This document shows, piece after piece, positions 1-10,897 of a stretch of 28,187 nt of DNA; positions within the stretch are counted from its first letter, which is position 1, and each line of letters opens with the position of its first letter. The notes below the pieces were generated by a model. The model worked only from the letters and a program-made list of their open reading frames with translations, did not search any database and was not told where the DNA came from. Position numbers and translations under genes: made by a program. Source of the stretch: Rhizomucor pusillus (taxonomy: Eukaryota; Mucoromycota; Mucoromycetes; Mucorales; Lichtheimiaceae); NCBI GenBank assembly GCA_900175165.2, contig FWWN02000455.1, positions 1 to 28,187 of the forward strand. Direction: 5' to 3'.

Positions 1-101
1 AACTTGCCTCTCTCCCAATACCCTCCTTCGTTATGTCAGCAAATAGGAAAAGAAATTGTAATAAAAAAAGCGCATCCAAGCCTTTTTTTTTTCATCTTTC
101 T

Positions 102-1426
102 TCAGAGCGGTTGCCTATTATGACATTTGTCCAAGCATTTATAAGAATGTCCAACAATCTCCTTAAAATCACTTAGCCTGAAGCTGTTAAAAGCTTCACT
201 GATCCGGGTCATCAATGTTTCCTTCTCGAGAAATCTGTTGCGTTTCACTTTACTTTTGACTACTGACTAGAATTGCTCAATTGGATTGAGCTCAGGAGAA
301 TATGATGGCAAATAAGCGCAGCGGTAACCGCGAGATTCTACGTATTTTGCTATGTCCTCTGATGTATGGATAGGAGCATTATCCATCACGAGGTAGTGAC
401 CTTTCATGTGTGGATACTGATCCATTTCATCCATTGTGGCTTTTAGAAAGCTGATATAGTGTCCCGTAACTGTGCCTTTGCTCACACGCCCATTGCCTTC
501 GCCTCCCTTTCTCTTTTTATTGGGTGGAGGCTGAGGAAGTCTAAGGCTGCATTTAATTAGATCTTCTGCAGAAATTGCACCTAGAATGGTTGTTGTTTTT
601 GCTCGTGTTTTGGGAACTGTGAGCACTGCAAGAGAACCTTTCTTTGACCATGCCATACTACGTTTCAGATTAATATGGAAAGCAGATTCGTCAAGAAAGA
701 CACAGTTTTTCGTAAGATCCATGTCTGTTTTATCCCATATACGAATCCAATCCAAGCGCTCTTGAATCTTTTCTTCGCTATTCCGGTCTATGGGTTGAAG
801 CCGAGCTTTTTTGAGAGACAAATTGCAATGTTCCTTTACAAATTCAAACAAAGTACTTTTAGATACTTTTAATTCTGTGAATATCTGCTTTAACTTTTTC
901 ATTACTTCGTCTAAGGCAATTGAAGGGTTCTCATCAATGCATTCGAGAATAACGCTTTTGTGTTCCTCATGGAGAATACGTGGACGACCAGTCTTTCTTT
1001 GTTTCTCAAAGATACTGTCAGGATCTTCTCGTACTGTTTAGCCCATTTTTGTGCTGTGCGAACGTGAATCCCAAGCTGTTTTGCAGCAGCAGCCGCACTC
1101 AGACACTTCTCAAACAAAAGCTTGAAGAATCTAACTTTGTCCTGATCAGAATAGCGTGTATAATTTCGCTTCACTGATGTTTCCCTCATAATGACATCAT
1201 TACTGGGCTTTGCCTCCTTTTCGATCTGCATTGCCTCTATTTCTTTCTCGCTCTTCAGAGGCAGTTGAGCTAAATATTGTGTGAGAGAGCTCAATGTTTC
1301 AAGACGGAACTGCTCCTCATCAACAATACAGTCCGTTGGTTCAGGTCGGCCATACTCGTCGACGGCAGAATCTTTTCCATTTTCAAACAAGAATTGAATG
1401 TTCATAATCTGTGATTTCTGAGGCAA
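102..1426 (-). pseudogene. Broken DDE (IS630/Tc1-mariner-type) transposase
   Basis: This is a cut-and-paste transposase remnant read on the minus strand. The N-terminal part (1426 down to about 1030) has a helix-turn-helix-like stretch (AAAAAKQLGIHVRTAQKWAKQY). The reading frame then shifts near 1030, where one base appears to be missing. The other frame continues with EDPDSIFEKQRKTGRPR and the catalytic domain. The expected catalytic acidic residues are all visible: Asp in VFLDESAFHI, Asp in YLVMDNAPIHT, and Glu in SPELNPIEQF. A TAG at 269-267 falls directly after EQF, where I expect a Trp (TGG). The same frame then runs on about 54 codons to a TGA at 104-102. With one frameshift and one nonsense codon it is not expected to make an active enzyme. 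The family call is from the DDE motifs. No terminal inverted repeats could be identified on either side. The start could also be the Met at 1404. Confidence 0.88.
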
Positions 1427-1617
1427 TTGTGAAAAAGAAATAAAACGAAGACGAGCATTTGGTATGCTCTTATATTATCCAAAGAGGCCAAGACTTGTCC
1501 TACAAAACGTTCTTGGCAGCAGCAAAGACGAATTTTACATTTCGTACAACACGAATTTTGTTCTTGCCTTTGGACGAATTTACTTTCCGGAAAGAGTGTA
1601 CATCACCCCATCCTTAC

Positions 1618-3237
1618 ATGTTAAACAACGAGGAAAACACCGAACAGAAGCTTCGTGATAATATTTCTACGACTGTCGAAGGCGGAACACAAGGCTGGCA
1701 GAAACAACCGTTTCAGAAATCCAAGACTGAGAAAACGCTGCAGCGCAAAATTGATCTCATGTTTCTACCACTCGTGCTATTTATCATTATGGTAGAGGCA
1801 AAACATTATAAAATCTCACATTCGAGATCATTCGCTATTATCATGCACAGCATCAGTGTATAAACCGAGCTACTATGTTCTCCCTTTCTTTAGTACAGCG
1901 ATAGAACTGTCCTGAGTATCTCTGCAATTCTCGGAATCCATGAAGACACCGGGATCACTGGTTCACAGTTCAGCTAGCTGGGCTCTATATACTTTCTCGG
2001 TTACTTGGTCTATCAGACTCCAAACCAGTTCCTCATCCAATGGTTCCCGATAGGCAAATATCTCGGCGTCTGTGTTATCATTTTGGGCGCAGTGACTCTG
2101 TGCACTGCTCTTGACCAGAATTTCTCGCAATTGGTGGCATTGCGGTTTCTCCTTGGAATATTCGAAGCGTCCTGTGTACCTTGTATCTACATAATAGTTG
2201 CTAATCTGTACAGACGACAAGACCATGCGTATTACTTCAGTACCATAGGCATGTTCCAGGGGTTTGGATCCTTGGTCGGGAACCTGGTGACCGTCGGCAT
2301 TGCCAATATGGGAAACAAACGTGGCATCGCGACATGGCGATGGTATGTACTCCTATCACCAGAAAGAGCTGTCACTGTTGTTGTGACAATACAAATTACT
2401 CTTATATAGGAACCACATCATCTTCGGTGCCCTGACAGTAGCGCTCGGCATTGTGACATTCTTTTTGTGGACAAGCCGAAATCCAAGCTCCTGAAACTCA
2501 CTCTAGAACAAGAGAAGATCGTTGATGAGCGTACGCAAGACAACACCGTCGTTCGCAGCAAAAAGTTCAATCGAAGGCATGTCATTGAGTCACTGTGCGA
2601 ATTACGGTATTATTTGATCATCCTGGGAACGATCGGTATCAGCATGCAGCTTGGCGGTTTACTTTAGCACACAATTTCTCCAGACGTTAGGCAATCTTAC
2701 AACTACCGAAACAATCTTGCTTAAAGTACCCGGCTCAGTTGCATCCACAATATTTCCACTCGCCTCTGGCTTGATTGCACGACGTACACAGCAGCCCTTG
2801 TACACTGGTATTCTCATGTGCGTTATCAGCTTGGCTGGCTGCATCGTTCTCGCCTGTGTGCCCAGCGGTGCAGTCAAATTGGTTGGCTGCTACCTCAATT
2901 GAGGTATGACGGAGCTTTGGCCATGTTTAATGCAACCGTTGGAAGCAACGTGTCTGGATACACCAAGAAAATTTTCTACAATGGATCTGTGGTAGCTGCT
3001 ACTATAATTGGCCAATTTATTGGACCGTTGGTGATGCTCGAGCGTGACAAACCACGGTATGTTACTGGAATGATCGTTATTGCGTTGGCAACGGCGTGAC
3101 AATTGTATGCTTTGTCATCCTACGTATCTTGATGGTCATAGAAAACAAGCGACGTACGGCTAACACCGCCGGAAGTCTACGATGTGAATCTTGGCTTCAC
3201 AGATCAAGAGGATAGGAACTTTCTGTATAAAATCTAA
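1618..3237 (+). pseudogene. Decayed MFS transporter, tandem copy of the gene at 4387
   Basis: This is a collinear, degenerate copy of the intact transporter 1.1 kb downstream. Its exon layout matches: exon 1 at 1618-1797, intron 1798-1893 with a GC donor, exon 2 at 1894-2342 (449 nt, the same length as in the intact copy), intron 2343-2409, and exon 3 from 2410. Lesions seen by comparison with the intact paralogue are a TAG at 1975-1977 in place of the Trp codon of FSWLGS, a net 4-bp loss near 2465, a net 5-bp loss near 2662, and 1-bp losses near 2900 and near 3090. There is also a net 2-bp loss near 3165. Every length change is a deletion. The remaining pieces still read clearly (for example PNQFLIQWFPIG, RFLLGIFEASCVPCIYIIVANLYRRQDHA, GSNVSGYTKKIFYN), so the inactivation looks fairly recent. 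No functional transporter is expected. Confidence 0.93.
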
Positions 3238-4386
3238 GCTTCAAATATTATTTCTCATTTGTTCGTTGATGAAAAGTATAATAAAAAGATACTGCTGCAA
3301 AGATGATACAACCCATTTTGGTAAAAGTAAGGAAGGAACAGAGTATAACGATACTCTAATGCGCCAAAGAAATTAGCCAGCAACTACCCGCAGTAATAGA
3401 TCTTCTTCTTTCATGATGATTCAATATATATATGGTCAGAAGATTTTCATCATTTCATCCTCCCACGCACCTCCAAGTATTGAATTTAGCTTGCTTTTGA
3501 GAAAGCAAGATTCCACAAGACTCTTGTCTTCCTTTGGAGTGAGAGATCATGCACCGACAATTTTTGTAACCGTATCGCGCTATAAAGTTGAGATGATGGC
3601 TGAAACAGATCCGTGTGCATCCGTAAATGTTTTCATCATTTGACTCGCATCGATAAATTTGAATACCTAATGTATAAATTTCAGAATTGGAATAGCTTAT
3701 GAGCAGTAGCTAGAAACAACTTTCGACGGCGTTGCCATTGCTTGTATGTAAATCTCATAGTCTTATTAATCTCCTTCCGTTTAAAACACCAGCTTCAACG
3801 CGGTATTATTAGAGATGCTTATGAGTAGATCAATACTTTATCTTGCTTTGAAAATTGGATAGCTACATATCATTCATCCTCTTTCAGGCAAGTGCTGCAC
3901 TAAGTCTATTTCGGACGGATGCCTTCGACTTTCGGATCACTGCAACTCAACTTCTCCCAAAAGTAGGTTTGAGGGCCGAGTAAGGCAAATTACACACATG
4001 GGAGTAGCCAATAGGAATAAATGATCACAGCGCTCCTTGGACGGTTCAACTTGTTCAGACTATACATTGTAAGCTGGACTCCGTATTATTTTTTAACAAT
4101 CTTGCACACGGTGTCAAATGATGGATGAATCTCAAGGCATTCCTTTAATTAAGCCAAGACGTTTGTTACACATACCCTAATCCTAAGGATGTGAAACGTT
4201 TTATTTGGCTCTAGCTTTCGCCTTATTTACCTGTAAAGGATAATCCAGGAATTCTGCGCCGAAGCCTTATGACAAAAGCTGGAAACAAACCTGCTATTTG
4301 CAAGCTATGAAAATCATAGATATCAGTATATATAAACGATGTTCTCTAGAACCTAATTCCTATTGGTGCAACAATTTTGTTCTTTC
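3238..4386. other. Intergenic, between transporter pseudogene and intact copy
   Basis: About 1.15 kb without a convincing gene. Short open frames are present (for example 3413-3643) but none shows a recognisable domain. I found no tRNA, array or clear repeat. It should contain the promoter of the intact transporter. The upstream sequence shows no obvious similarity to that of the pseudogene, so the duplication seems to cover only the coding unit. Confidence 0.5.
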
Positions 4387-6010
4387 ATGTCAACAGAAAA
4401 GGAGGAGGAGAAGAAGATCGAGCAACAGACGCACTATGATGACAATGCTACTACCGTCGAAGGTGGCATTCAAGAGTTGAAGCAACCTGTTCAGAAATCC
4501 GAGGCTGAAAAAAAGCTACAGCGCAGAATTAATTTCATATTTCTACCGCTGGTGATATGGATCCTCATGGTTCAGGCAAGACATTTTATGTATATAAGCG
4601 TATGAAATAATAATGTTTCTAACCTTGCATTGCTTTCTTTTTTTTTACCCCTGGATCTAGTTTGCTGATAAAAGTGCGTTGGCATTCTCTGCAATTCTCG
4701 GAATCTACCAAGATACAGGCATCACTGGTTCGCAGTTCAGCTGGCTGGGCTCTATTTTCTTTCTCGGTTACTTGATTTACCAAATTCCAAACCAGTTGTT
4801 TATCCAATGGTTCCCAATTGGCAGATATCTCAGCGTATGTGCTATTCTGTGGGGCGCTGTGATGCTCTTCACCGCACTTGGCCATACCTTCTCGCAACTG
4901 GCGGCTCTGCGATTCCTTCTTGGCACATTTGAAGCAGCTTGTCTTCCATGCATTTATATGATAGTCGCCAATCTATATAGACGACAAGACCATGCGTTTT
5001 ATATCAGTGTTATAACAATGTGCGTAGGGCTTGGAGCTGTATTCGCTGACCTCGTTGCAGCTGGAGTCGCAAATATGGGAAATCAAAGGGGCATCATGAT
5101 GTGGCGATGGTACGTGCATCAATGATCAAAGACAAGAAAAAGTTGCCAAGCTTTAAATGTTATCGACAGGAATCATATCATCTTTGGGGCGTTGACGGTA
5201 GCTCTAGGCATCCTCGCGTTCTTTTTTCTGCTGGACGATCCAAAATCTAAGCTCCTGAGTCTGACACCTGAACAAGAGACGATTGTTGATGAGCGCACCC
5301 GAGACAATGCCGTCATTCGCAGCAGAAAGTTTAATCCTAAGCATGCCCTCGAAGCATTAAGTGAGCCACGGTGTTACCTGATCGCTCTGGGGGTGATTAC
5401 TGGCAGCATGCAATCGAGCGGTCTGATCACGTTTAGCGCACTGTTTATCCAGGAATTGGGGAATTTTACACCCACCGAAACCATCTTGCTCAAGATCCCT
5501 GCAGGCTTTCTGAGCAGCATATTTACGCTTGCGGCAGGGTTTATCTCACAACGTACGCAGCAGAATATGTACACCGGTATCCTCTTCTGCATGATCAGCT
5601 TGGCGGGCTGTCTGGTTCTTGTGTGTGTTCCCACGGGCGCCGTCAAACTGCTTGGTTACTACCTCGCCTCAAGCATGGGAGGCGCTTTCGCCATGTTTGC
5701 TGCAACTATTGGAAGCAATGTGTCTGGATACAGCAAAAAGGTCTTTTACAATTCCACATGGACAGCTGCCAACACGCTTGGCCAATTTATTGGACCATTG
5801 GTGATGCTGGAACGTGAAAAGCCGCGATATCTTACTGGAATGATAGTGTTTATGGTTGGCGACGTGGTGACCATCGCATGCTTTATTATCCTGCGCATTT
5901 TGATGGTCAGAGAGAACAAACGACGGATCGCCAATCCGCCATCGGAAATCTATGACGTGAATCTCGGTTTGACAGATCGGGAGGACAGGAACTTTCTGTA
6001 CAAAGTTTAG
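4387..6010 (+). CDS. MFS transporter, allantoate permease/ACS family
   Basis: A predicted proton-coupled importer of an organic anion (the Dal5/Tna1-like anion:cation symporter family) at a cellular membrane. Exons are 4387-4575, 4661-5109 and 5170-6010, giving 1479 nt and 492 residues. The N-terminal tail is charged and cytosolic. The first helix segment FLPLVIWILMVQ joins FADKSALAF after splicing. The spacing from LPL to the Asp-Lys pair then equals that of the family pattern, LP(L)x11D(R/K). The loop RFLLGTFEAACLPCIYMIVANLYRRQDHA is the family's conserved TM4-TM5 segment. A charged loop (about residues 225-260, DDPKSKLLSLTPEQ...DERTRDN) separates the two halves, as is usual in this family. 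The first intron uses a GC donor (CAG|gcaaga). The substrate cannot be read from sequence; allantoate, ureidosuccinate, nicotinate and other acids are all possible. The start ATG at 4387 is the only in-frame one before the first helix. Confidence 0.92.
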
Positions 6011-6207
6011 ATACAGTCTGCAGCATTGTTGATCGATCCCCAAAACATTGCGTAACATTCTAACTGATATAAAGAGAATGCTGCGTAGCGGTACACGGTC
6101 ATCTCAATCTGGTAAAAGGGCAGCAAGAAAGGAGTAGACGGAGGTTTGGAAAAAAAACATCCACCAGGATTTAATCTTTTTTCCGCAACATCCCGTCAAG
6201 GGATTAA

Positions 6208-7473
6208 ATGCAAAATAAACCATATAGACGCATAGTGTATTTTCCTTTCTCCCTTTGCTTGGCCATGCATGCTCTCGTTTACACTGGTCTAGCTATACTT
6301 CCGTCAGTGTTATTTTCGCTAGTGTCGGTTCCAGTGGAGAAAAGACGAACAAGCCAGCAGGTTGTCTTGACAACACTCTTGATTGCTAATCTCCTCATTC
6401 CGCTTCACTATGCCGGCACTCATTCGCTGTTTTGCATGATGATGACCGCGGTCTGGGCGTGGATGAACGGTCTGAAAATGGCCGTCTGGTTATATTGTAT
6501 GCCGCAAGAAGAGAGACGCAAGCGTCCATATTTCGGGACATTGTGGTATTGGCGTGAACGGAAAAAGCAGCCGCCTCAAACAACAACGACAAAGCAACAA
6601 CAGCAAACCAGAGCGCAGACTCCAGATATCATTGACAGCAAAAACGAAGCTCCTTTGCCACCGTTGAGCAAATCCATATCCCTATCATCCTACATACACA
6701 CATACCTTCAGCATCAAATCCTGTTTGATACCTTATATCTATTCATTAGTTTCCTAGACAGCAAGCAATCGATCGATTTTTTCGAAAGCACAGTCGCGTG
6801 GCTGCTACGAATGCCAACCAGCTTCCCCTCTATCACTAACATCGTCTCGAGCTTTTGGCTCTGCATCCTCTTTTCTATATATCTGCAATTTCAGCTGCAG
6901 GTCACATACGATGCATTCATGATTGGCTACGGCGTACTGTATCACATTATGCCGTACCTGGGTCTGCCGCAACGATGGGCACAGATTATAAAGACATACA
7001 TCGAAGAAGCAGCCGACATGCCACCAGCATTCGACTCGCCTTGGGAAGCAACCAGCCTGCGGGATTACTGGAGTAATCGTTGGCACCAGTTTTATAATAC
7101 TTGTTTCTATCGATTGGCATACGTGCCGTTGCGGCGCTTGTGTGGCAGCAGCAAGATTCTGCGCAGGACAGTGCCAATTTGGAGTGTTTTTGCATTATCA
7201 GGCATCATGCATGAGTATTTCTTATATTGCTCTGCAGGCCCTGCGTTGTATTTCGGGTCCAAAGCAGGCGGATGGCAACTACTTTTCTTCCTCCTGCAGC
7301 CAATTGGCATACAGATTGGCGATAGCTTTCCGTCCGGATGGCCTGGCCGAATGTGGGCGATCTCGTGGATGGTGCTCGTCTCGCACCTGTTCGTCATCCC
7401 CTATCTCTTGTGCAACTACTTTACCATAACCAGACTCCAACTCTTGCCGCTTTTAATTACAATGTTCCAATAG
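6208..7473 (+). CDS. Wax synthase-domain membrane O-acyltransferase (MBOAT-like)
   Basis: An intronless gene for a 421-residue multi-helix membrane protein. Residues 272-297 hold a proline/tryptophan-rich segment ending in LRDYWSNRWHQFYN. Residues 331-337 hold SGIMHEY, whose His335 is the expected catalytic His of the wax synthase/MBOAT_2 group. Known family members transfer acyl groups from acyl-CoA to alcohols or to lipid or isoprenoid substrates at the ER membrane, or act in fungal secondary metabolism (trichothecene/AusQ-type acetyltransferases). The exact substrate is not deducible here. A hydrophilic Gln/Thr-rich linker (about 115-160, including QTTTTKQQQQT) separates the first helices from the catalytic half. 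The start at 6208 follows an A-rich leader and precedes the first hydrophobic stretch. It lies 197 bp after the transporter on the same strand, but nothing shows that the two act together. Confidence 0.85.
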   Translation: MQNKPYRRIVYFPFSLCLAMHALVYTGLAILPSVLFSLVSVPVEKRRTSQQVVLTTLLIANLLIPLHYAGTHSLFCMMMTAVWAWMNGLKMAVWLYCMPQEERRKRPYFGTLWYWRERKKQPPQTTTTKQQQQTRAQTPDIIDSKNEAPLPPLSKSISLSSYIHTYLQHQILFDTLYLFISFLDSKQSIDFFESTVAWLLRMPTSFPSITNIVSSFWLCILFSIYLQFQLQVTYDAFMIGYGVLYHIMPYLGLPQRWAQIIKTYIEEAADMPPAFDSPWEATSLRDYWSNRWHQFYNTCFYRLAYVPLRRLCGSSKILRRTVPIWSVFALSGIMHEYFLYCSAGPALYFGSKAGGWQLLFFLLQPIGIQIGDSFPSGWPGRMWAISWMVLVSHLFVIPYLLCNYFTITRLQLLPLLITMFQ

Positions 7474-8386
7474 ATCATCGCTCCTCAAAATTACTTATTG
7501 AAAACAACGACTCTTGTACATAGTCAATCACAACAGCGCGCTTTTTTGGTATCAAATGAATTTATTTATTTGTTGGGTACCATTTTATCCTGATAAATAT
7601 ATGGGATTTGCTGGGAAAGACAGATAATACTCGCTCTTGGAAGGACAGTAACTGTCTATGTAGTTGATATGTAAGAATATGGTTTACGGCTCAAAGGCAA
7701 AATAATTATGTACAAGAGATCCAGTCATGCTATACGAGAACGGTAAAAGCAAAACGGTTTCTTTGTACCCGTTCTTTCTTTGTTCAAGTACATATAATAA
7801 ATAGGAGAGACTTTTGTATTTATCTATTTGATCATCCTTATTCGCAAGCACTTTAAATGACGAAATCCTCTCCGTCATACTTTTTTTTTCGCCTTTTTCT
7901 ACCTTTTTTCTTCATCCTATCTGTTCAGGCGTATGGATCGATGTTAACCTCCTTCATCAGCAACGAGGTCAGTCTGTCCAACAGTAGACCATGCTCTGTC
8001 TGTCCGAAGCAAATCCCTACAGGAAAAAAACATGCTTGGTCCATCTTTTAGAGTTTATTGGGCAATTATTCGCTCCAATCTGGTTCTTCCTCGTCTAATC
8101 AGGGCAAAAATTTCGATATTTGTCACTTCTATTCAATGTATTATTGTTAACATACTGTCAAATTGTATCTCTTTGCAATATTTTATTACTCTATTCCTTG
8201 AAATGGACATTGAGCACACTGAAAATAACGAAAGCGCGCACCCAATTTTCTTGGATTAATGTTTCGGGGACGTTTGGGCGCATCGCCACCTCTGTGTCTC
8301 TCCCTCGCTCGCAAAACTTGTTCAAAGTCAGCGACAATATTCTGCTAACTTGCGTCTAAGACGATCAGTTCCCATTCCAACAGACA
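7474..8386. other. Intergenic, AT-rich, upstream of RAE1
   Basis: About 0.9 kb with no supported gene. A 64-codon open frame at 7857-8051 begins with a hydrophobic, Phe-rich stretch that mainly reflects a T-rich tract, and it has no homology I recognise. The last part should hold the RAE1 promoter and 5' leader. Confidence 0.45.
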
Positions 8387-9775
8387 ATGAACACCGGCAA
8401 GTTAGACGTCAAAGACTTTGAGGTAAATAAACTCGTCTACTACTACCTGTTTACCAGGTGCGATCGGCGTCAACGATCTTGTTCAGCGGCCATTACCGTG
8501 TTTACGCGCGCGCCTCCTTTTGATTTCGCCCGACGCTAACGCAACTTTTTTGATAGGTCGCATCGCCGCCCACCGATGGCATTTCAGGTCTCGACTTTAG
8601 TTCTCAGGCCGATTACCTTGCTGTTTCGTCCTGGGACAACCAGGTGAGCAAATATGAGCTTTTGTATTCCAATATGAATACAAGAGTATTAATTTAGTTT
8701 CGTGCAGGTCCGGATATACGAGGTACAACCTTCTGGAAACACAGTGCCTAAAGCTTCCTACGCACATGAAGGACCAGCACTTTGTGTAGCCTGGAGCAAG
8801 GTATATATAATACAAGGATAGGTTATTGTCTAGAATTATCCATGCTTTTTATATACTAGGATGGCACCAAAGTTGCATCCGGCGGTGCTGATAAAGCTGG
8901 ACGCATGTTCGATGTTACGACCGGTCAAACAACCCAAGTAGCACAACACGATGAACCGATCAAGTGCTGCAAGTTCTTGGATCAGGCTCAGCAGATTCTC
9001 GCAACGGGAAGTTGGGATAAGACAGTCAGATATTGGGATTTACGATCACCTCAACCTATCGGCACAGTGCAGCTACCCGAGCGATGCTATGCCATGGACA
9101 TTTCTGGACCTTTAATGGTTGTCGGCACAGCAGAGAAGCATGTCTGTATTTTTGATCTGAACAATCCCACCGTGATCTTCAAGCAGACAACGTCGCCCTT
9201 AAAGTGGCAAACACGAGTTGTTTCTTGCTTCCCAGACAATAAGGGATTCGCCATCGGATCTATTGAAGGCCGTGTGGGTATCCAATACGTCGATGACAAG
9301 GATTCGAGGTAAAAAAAAGAAAAAAAGGTAAATTGTTTTTGGTCAGCTGCTTTTGCTCATCTTGTCGTAGCAAAAACTTTTCATTCAAGTGCCACCGTGA
9401 TGAACAAAAGAACGTATATTCGGTCAACTGCATAAGTTTCCATCCGACATATGGTACTTTCTCCACTGGCGGGTCAGACGGTACCGTCAGCTTCTGGGAC
9501 AAGGACTCCAAACAGCGTCTCAAGGCATTTTCCAACGTCAATGCCACTATTCCATGCACCACTTTTAACCGCAACGGAACTATCTTTGCTTACGCTGTCA
9601 GTTATGACTGGTCAAAGGTAATACAGTGCCAGAAACTCGTATTAAAGCTCTATCATTCTTATCATTCGCACTTTACCAGGGCTACAAGTTCTCCTTACCA
9701 ACCAATACCAACAAGATCTTCTTGCACGCAGTCCGCGACGAAGACGTGAAGCCTCGCACCACAAAGAAACGATAA
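8387..9775 (+). CDS. RAE1: mRNA export factor RAE1/Gle2, WD-repeat protein
   Basis: RAE1 (Gle2) is a beta-propeller that binds the GLEBS motif of Nup98-type nucleoporins and takes part in mRNA export at the nuclear pore. Exons are 8387-8422, 8557-8643, 8708-8800, 8860-9308, 9371-9617 and 9680-9775, giving 1008 nt and 335 residues. Every junction is GT-AG and the frame is kept throughout. Diagnostic segments are FEVASPPTDGISGLDFS at the N-terminus and WDNQVRIYEVQPSG. The WD units LATGSWDKTVRYWDLR and FSTGGSDGTVSFWDKDSKQRL are also present, followed by a basic C-terminus containing GYKFSLPTNTNKIFLHAVRD and ending TTKKR. The N-terminal tail before the first blade is short (12 residues). An additional upstream exon cannot be excluded because a possible acceptor (caacag) lies just 5' of the ATG. 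The length fits the family. Confidence 0.96.
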
Positions 9776-9816
9776 ATTCATTATATTTGCTTTTCATCCG
9801 CCTTTTTTCTCTCTAC

Positions 9817-9822
9817 AATAAA
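9817..9822 (+). terminator. Polyadenylation signal of RAE1
   Basis: A canonical AATAAA lies 42 nt after the RAE1 stop codon, preceded by a T-rich stretch. Position and match support a 3'-end signal. Confidence 0.6.
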
Positions 9823-10672
9823 AGTTCATTTATCTAGTTGCATCGTATCATTGCCAAACAGTGCATACTTCTACATTGTATGTGCTGAATGACTTATTTT
9901 ATAGCGGAACAAGTGCTTTAGCGGTCGCTACGCTCCCTGCACTTCCCCGTCAAGTTTAATTCCCTACGCGGAAAGAGTAGAATATAATGAAGTGGACCAT
10001 AAAGGCATATATGCCACTAGTAGGACTTTTAGTGTAAGTGCGTTTGTGTTTTCATCATCACTTAGCATGCATAATCACATCATTTCAACAGAGACGTATG
10101 TATTGTATTGACGACGCCCTCGTTTTATTGATGTTTACTGTAAGTAGATCAAGTAGAATATCTTTTCAGTAGCTTCAGCACGTTTAAGCCTTCCTGCCAT
10201 TTCTGTGAGTCGGTAGCGCTCAAAAAGACAATTTTTCCTTTCTGCAGAATGATATCTACTGGATCCATTACTTCTACAGCACGCTGTCACTATAGTGCGT
10301 ACTTTTAGTGCTTTTCAAATTGGCGAAAAGTGTTGAGTAACTTTTCATTTGGACGAAATTCCACTATTCATCAACGATCACTTACGTAGTCTAGCCTTCA
10401 CGACGATGCACCATTTACAACCGGCAGTTGATATATATCCAATTCAAGAATAGTGACGCTGGTTTGAGAAGCAGTCTTCAAAGACGCCGAACCGCTCAGC
10501 TTTGAAAATGTATTGTACTCGCTTCTAAATAGAAAATTCGCTCGAAAGAATTGGCATTCTTAATCATAATAATGATTAAAGAGGATTGGAAGGTGTCGAA
10601 GATATTTGTGGCAGGGGGAGCAAGAGTACATAAGAATTTGAAATATTTGACATAGATAGCCTGATAAAAGAA
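9823..10672. other. Intergenic; possible short spliced gene not resolved
   Basis: No confident gene. Around 9987-10300 several good donor and acceptor sequences (gtaagt, ttttcag, ctgcag) follow an ATG with a hydrophobic start (MKWTIKAYMPLVGLLV). One possible joining gives only about 45 residues with no known family, so I do not annotate a CDS. Confidence 0.35.
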
Positions 10673-10897
10673 ATGGATGGGATTACAACTCAACAATCAA
10701 TACCCGAACCATCACCATCTTCAATCATGGAGGCACGGCGTTTCTTGCATGGGGTGAAAAAAAGATCCATCATTATCTTGGGGTTGGGTATCATCGCTGC
10801 ACACGTGTTGGCCAAGGAAACTGCTGCTCTTCTTCTGACTAATCGCTGGCAGAATAATGTCCAACAACCACTAGTGGTGGTTCTTCCACACATATAG
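10673..10897 (+). CDS. Possible small single-pass membrane protein (uncertain)
   Basis: A 74-codon open frame with one hydrophobic segment at about residues 32-47 (RSIIILGLGIIAAHVLA). It is flanked by a basic stretch (HGVKKRS), a layout that could be a signal anchor. I recognise no family. No intron, poly(A) signal or neighbour supports it, and the surrounding sequence is gene-poor. It may be a chance frame or one exon of something larger. Confidence 0.2.
   Translation: MDGITTQQSIPEPSPSSIMEARRFLHGVKKRSIIILGLGIIAAHVLAKETAALLLTNRWQNNVQQPLVVVLPHI

Noticed and set aside
4576..4603. Alternative reading through to a GT donor at about 4604 in the MFS gene
   Set aside because: It would insert nine residues into the first membrane helix and break the conserved spacing to the Asp-Lys pair; the GC donor keeps it exactly and is shared with the paralogue.
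6208..7473. A biosynthetic gene cluster formed by the transporter and the wax-synthase-type acyltransferase
   Set aside because: No other biosynthetic enzyme, regulator or P450 is nearby, and adjacency alone is too weak.
7857..8051. Plus-strand open frame with a hydrophobic N-terminus resembling a signal peptide
   Set aside because: The hydrophobicity comes from a T-rich tract coding Phe. There is no homology, conserved context or splice structure.
9987..10300. Possible small multi-exon gene starting MKWTIKAYMPLVGLLV
   Set aside because: Several splice combinations are possible; most hit stops and the best gives about 45 residues without a known family.
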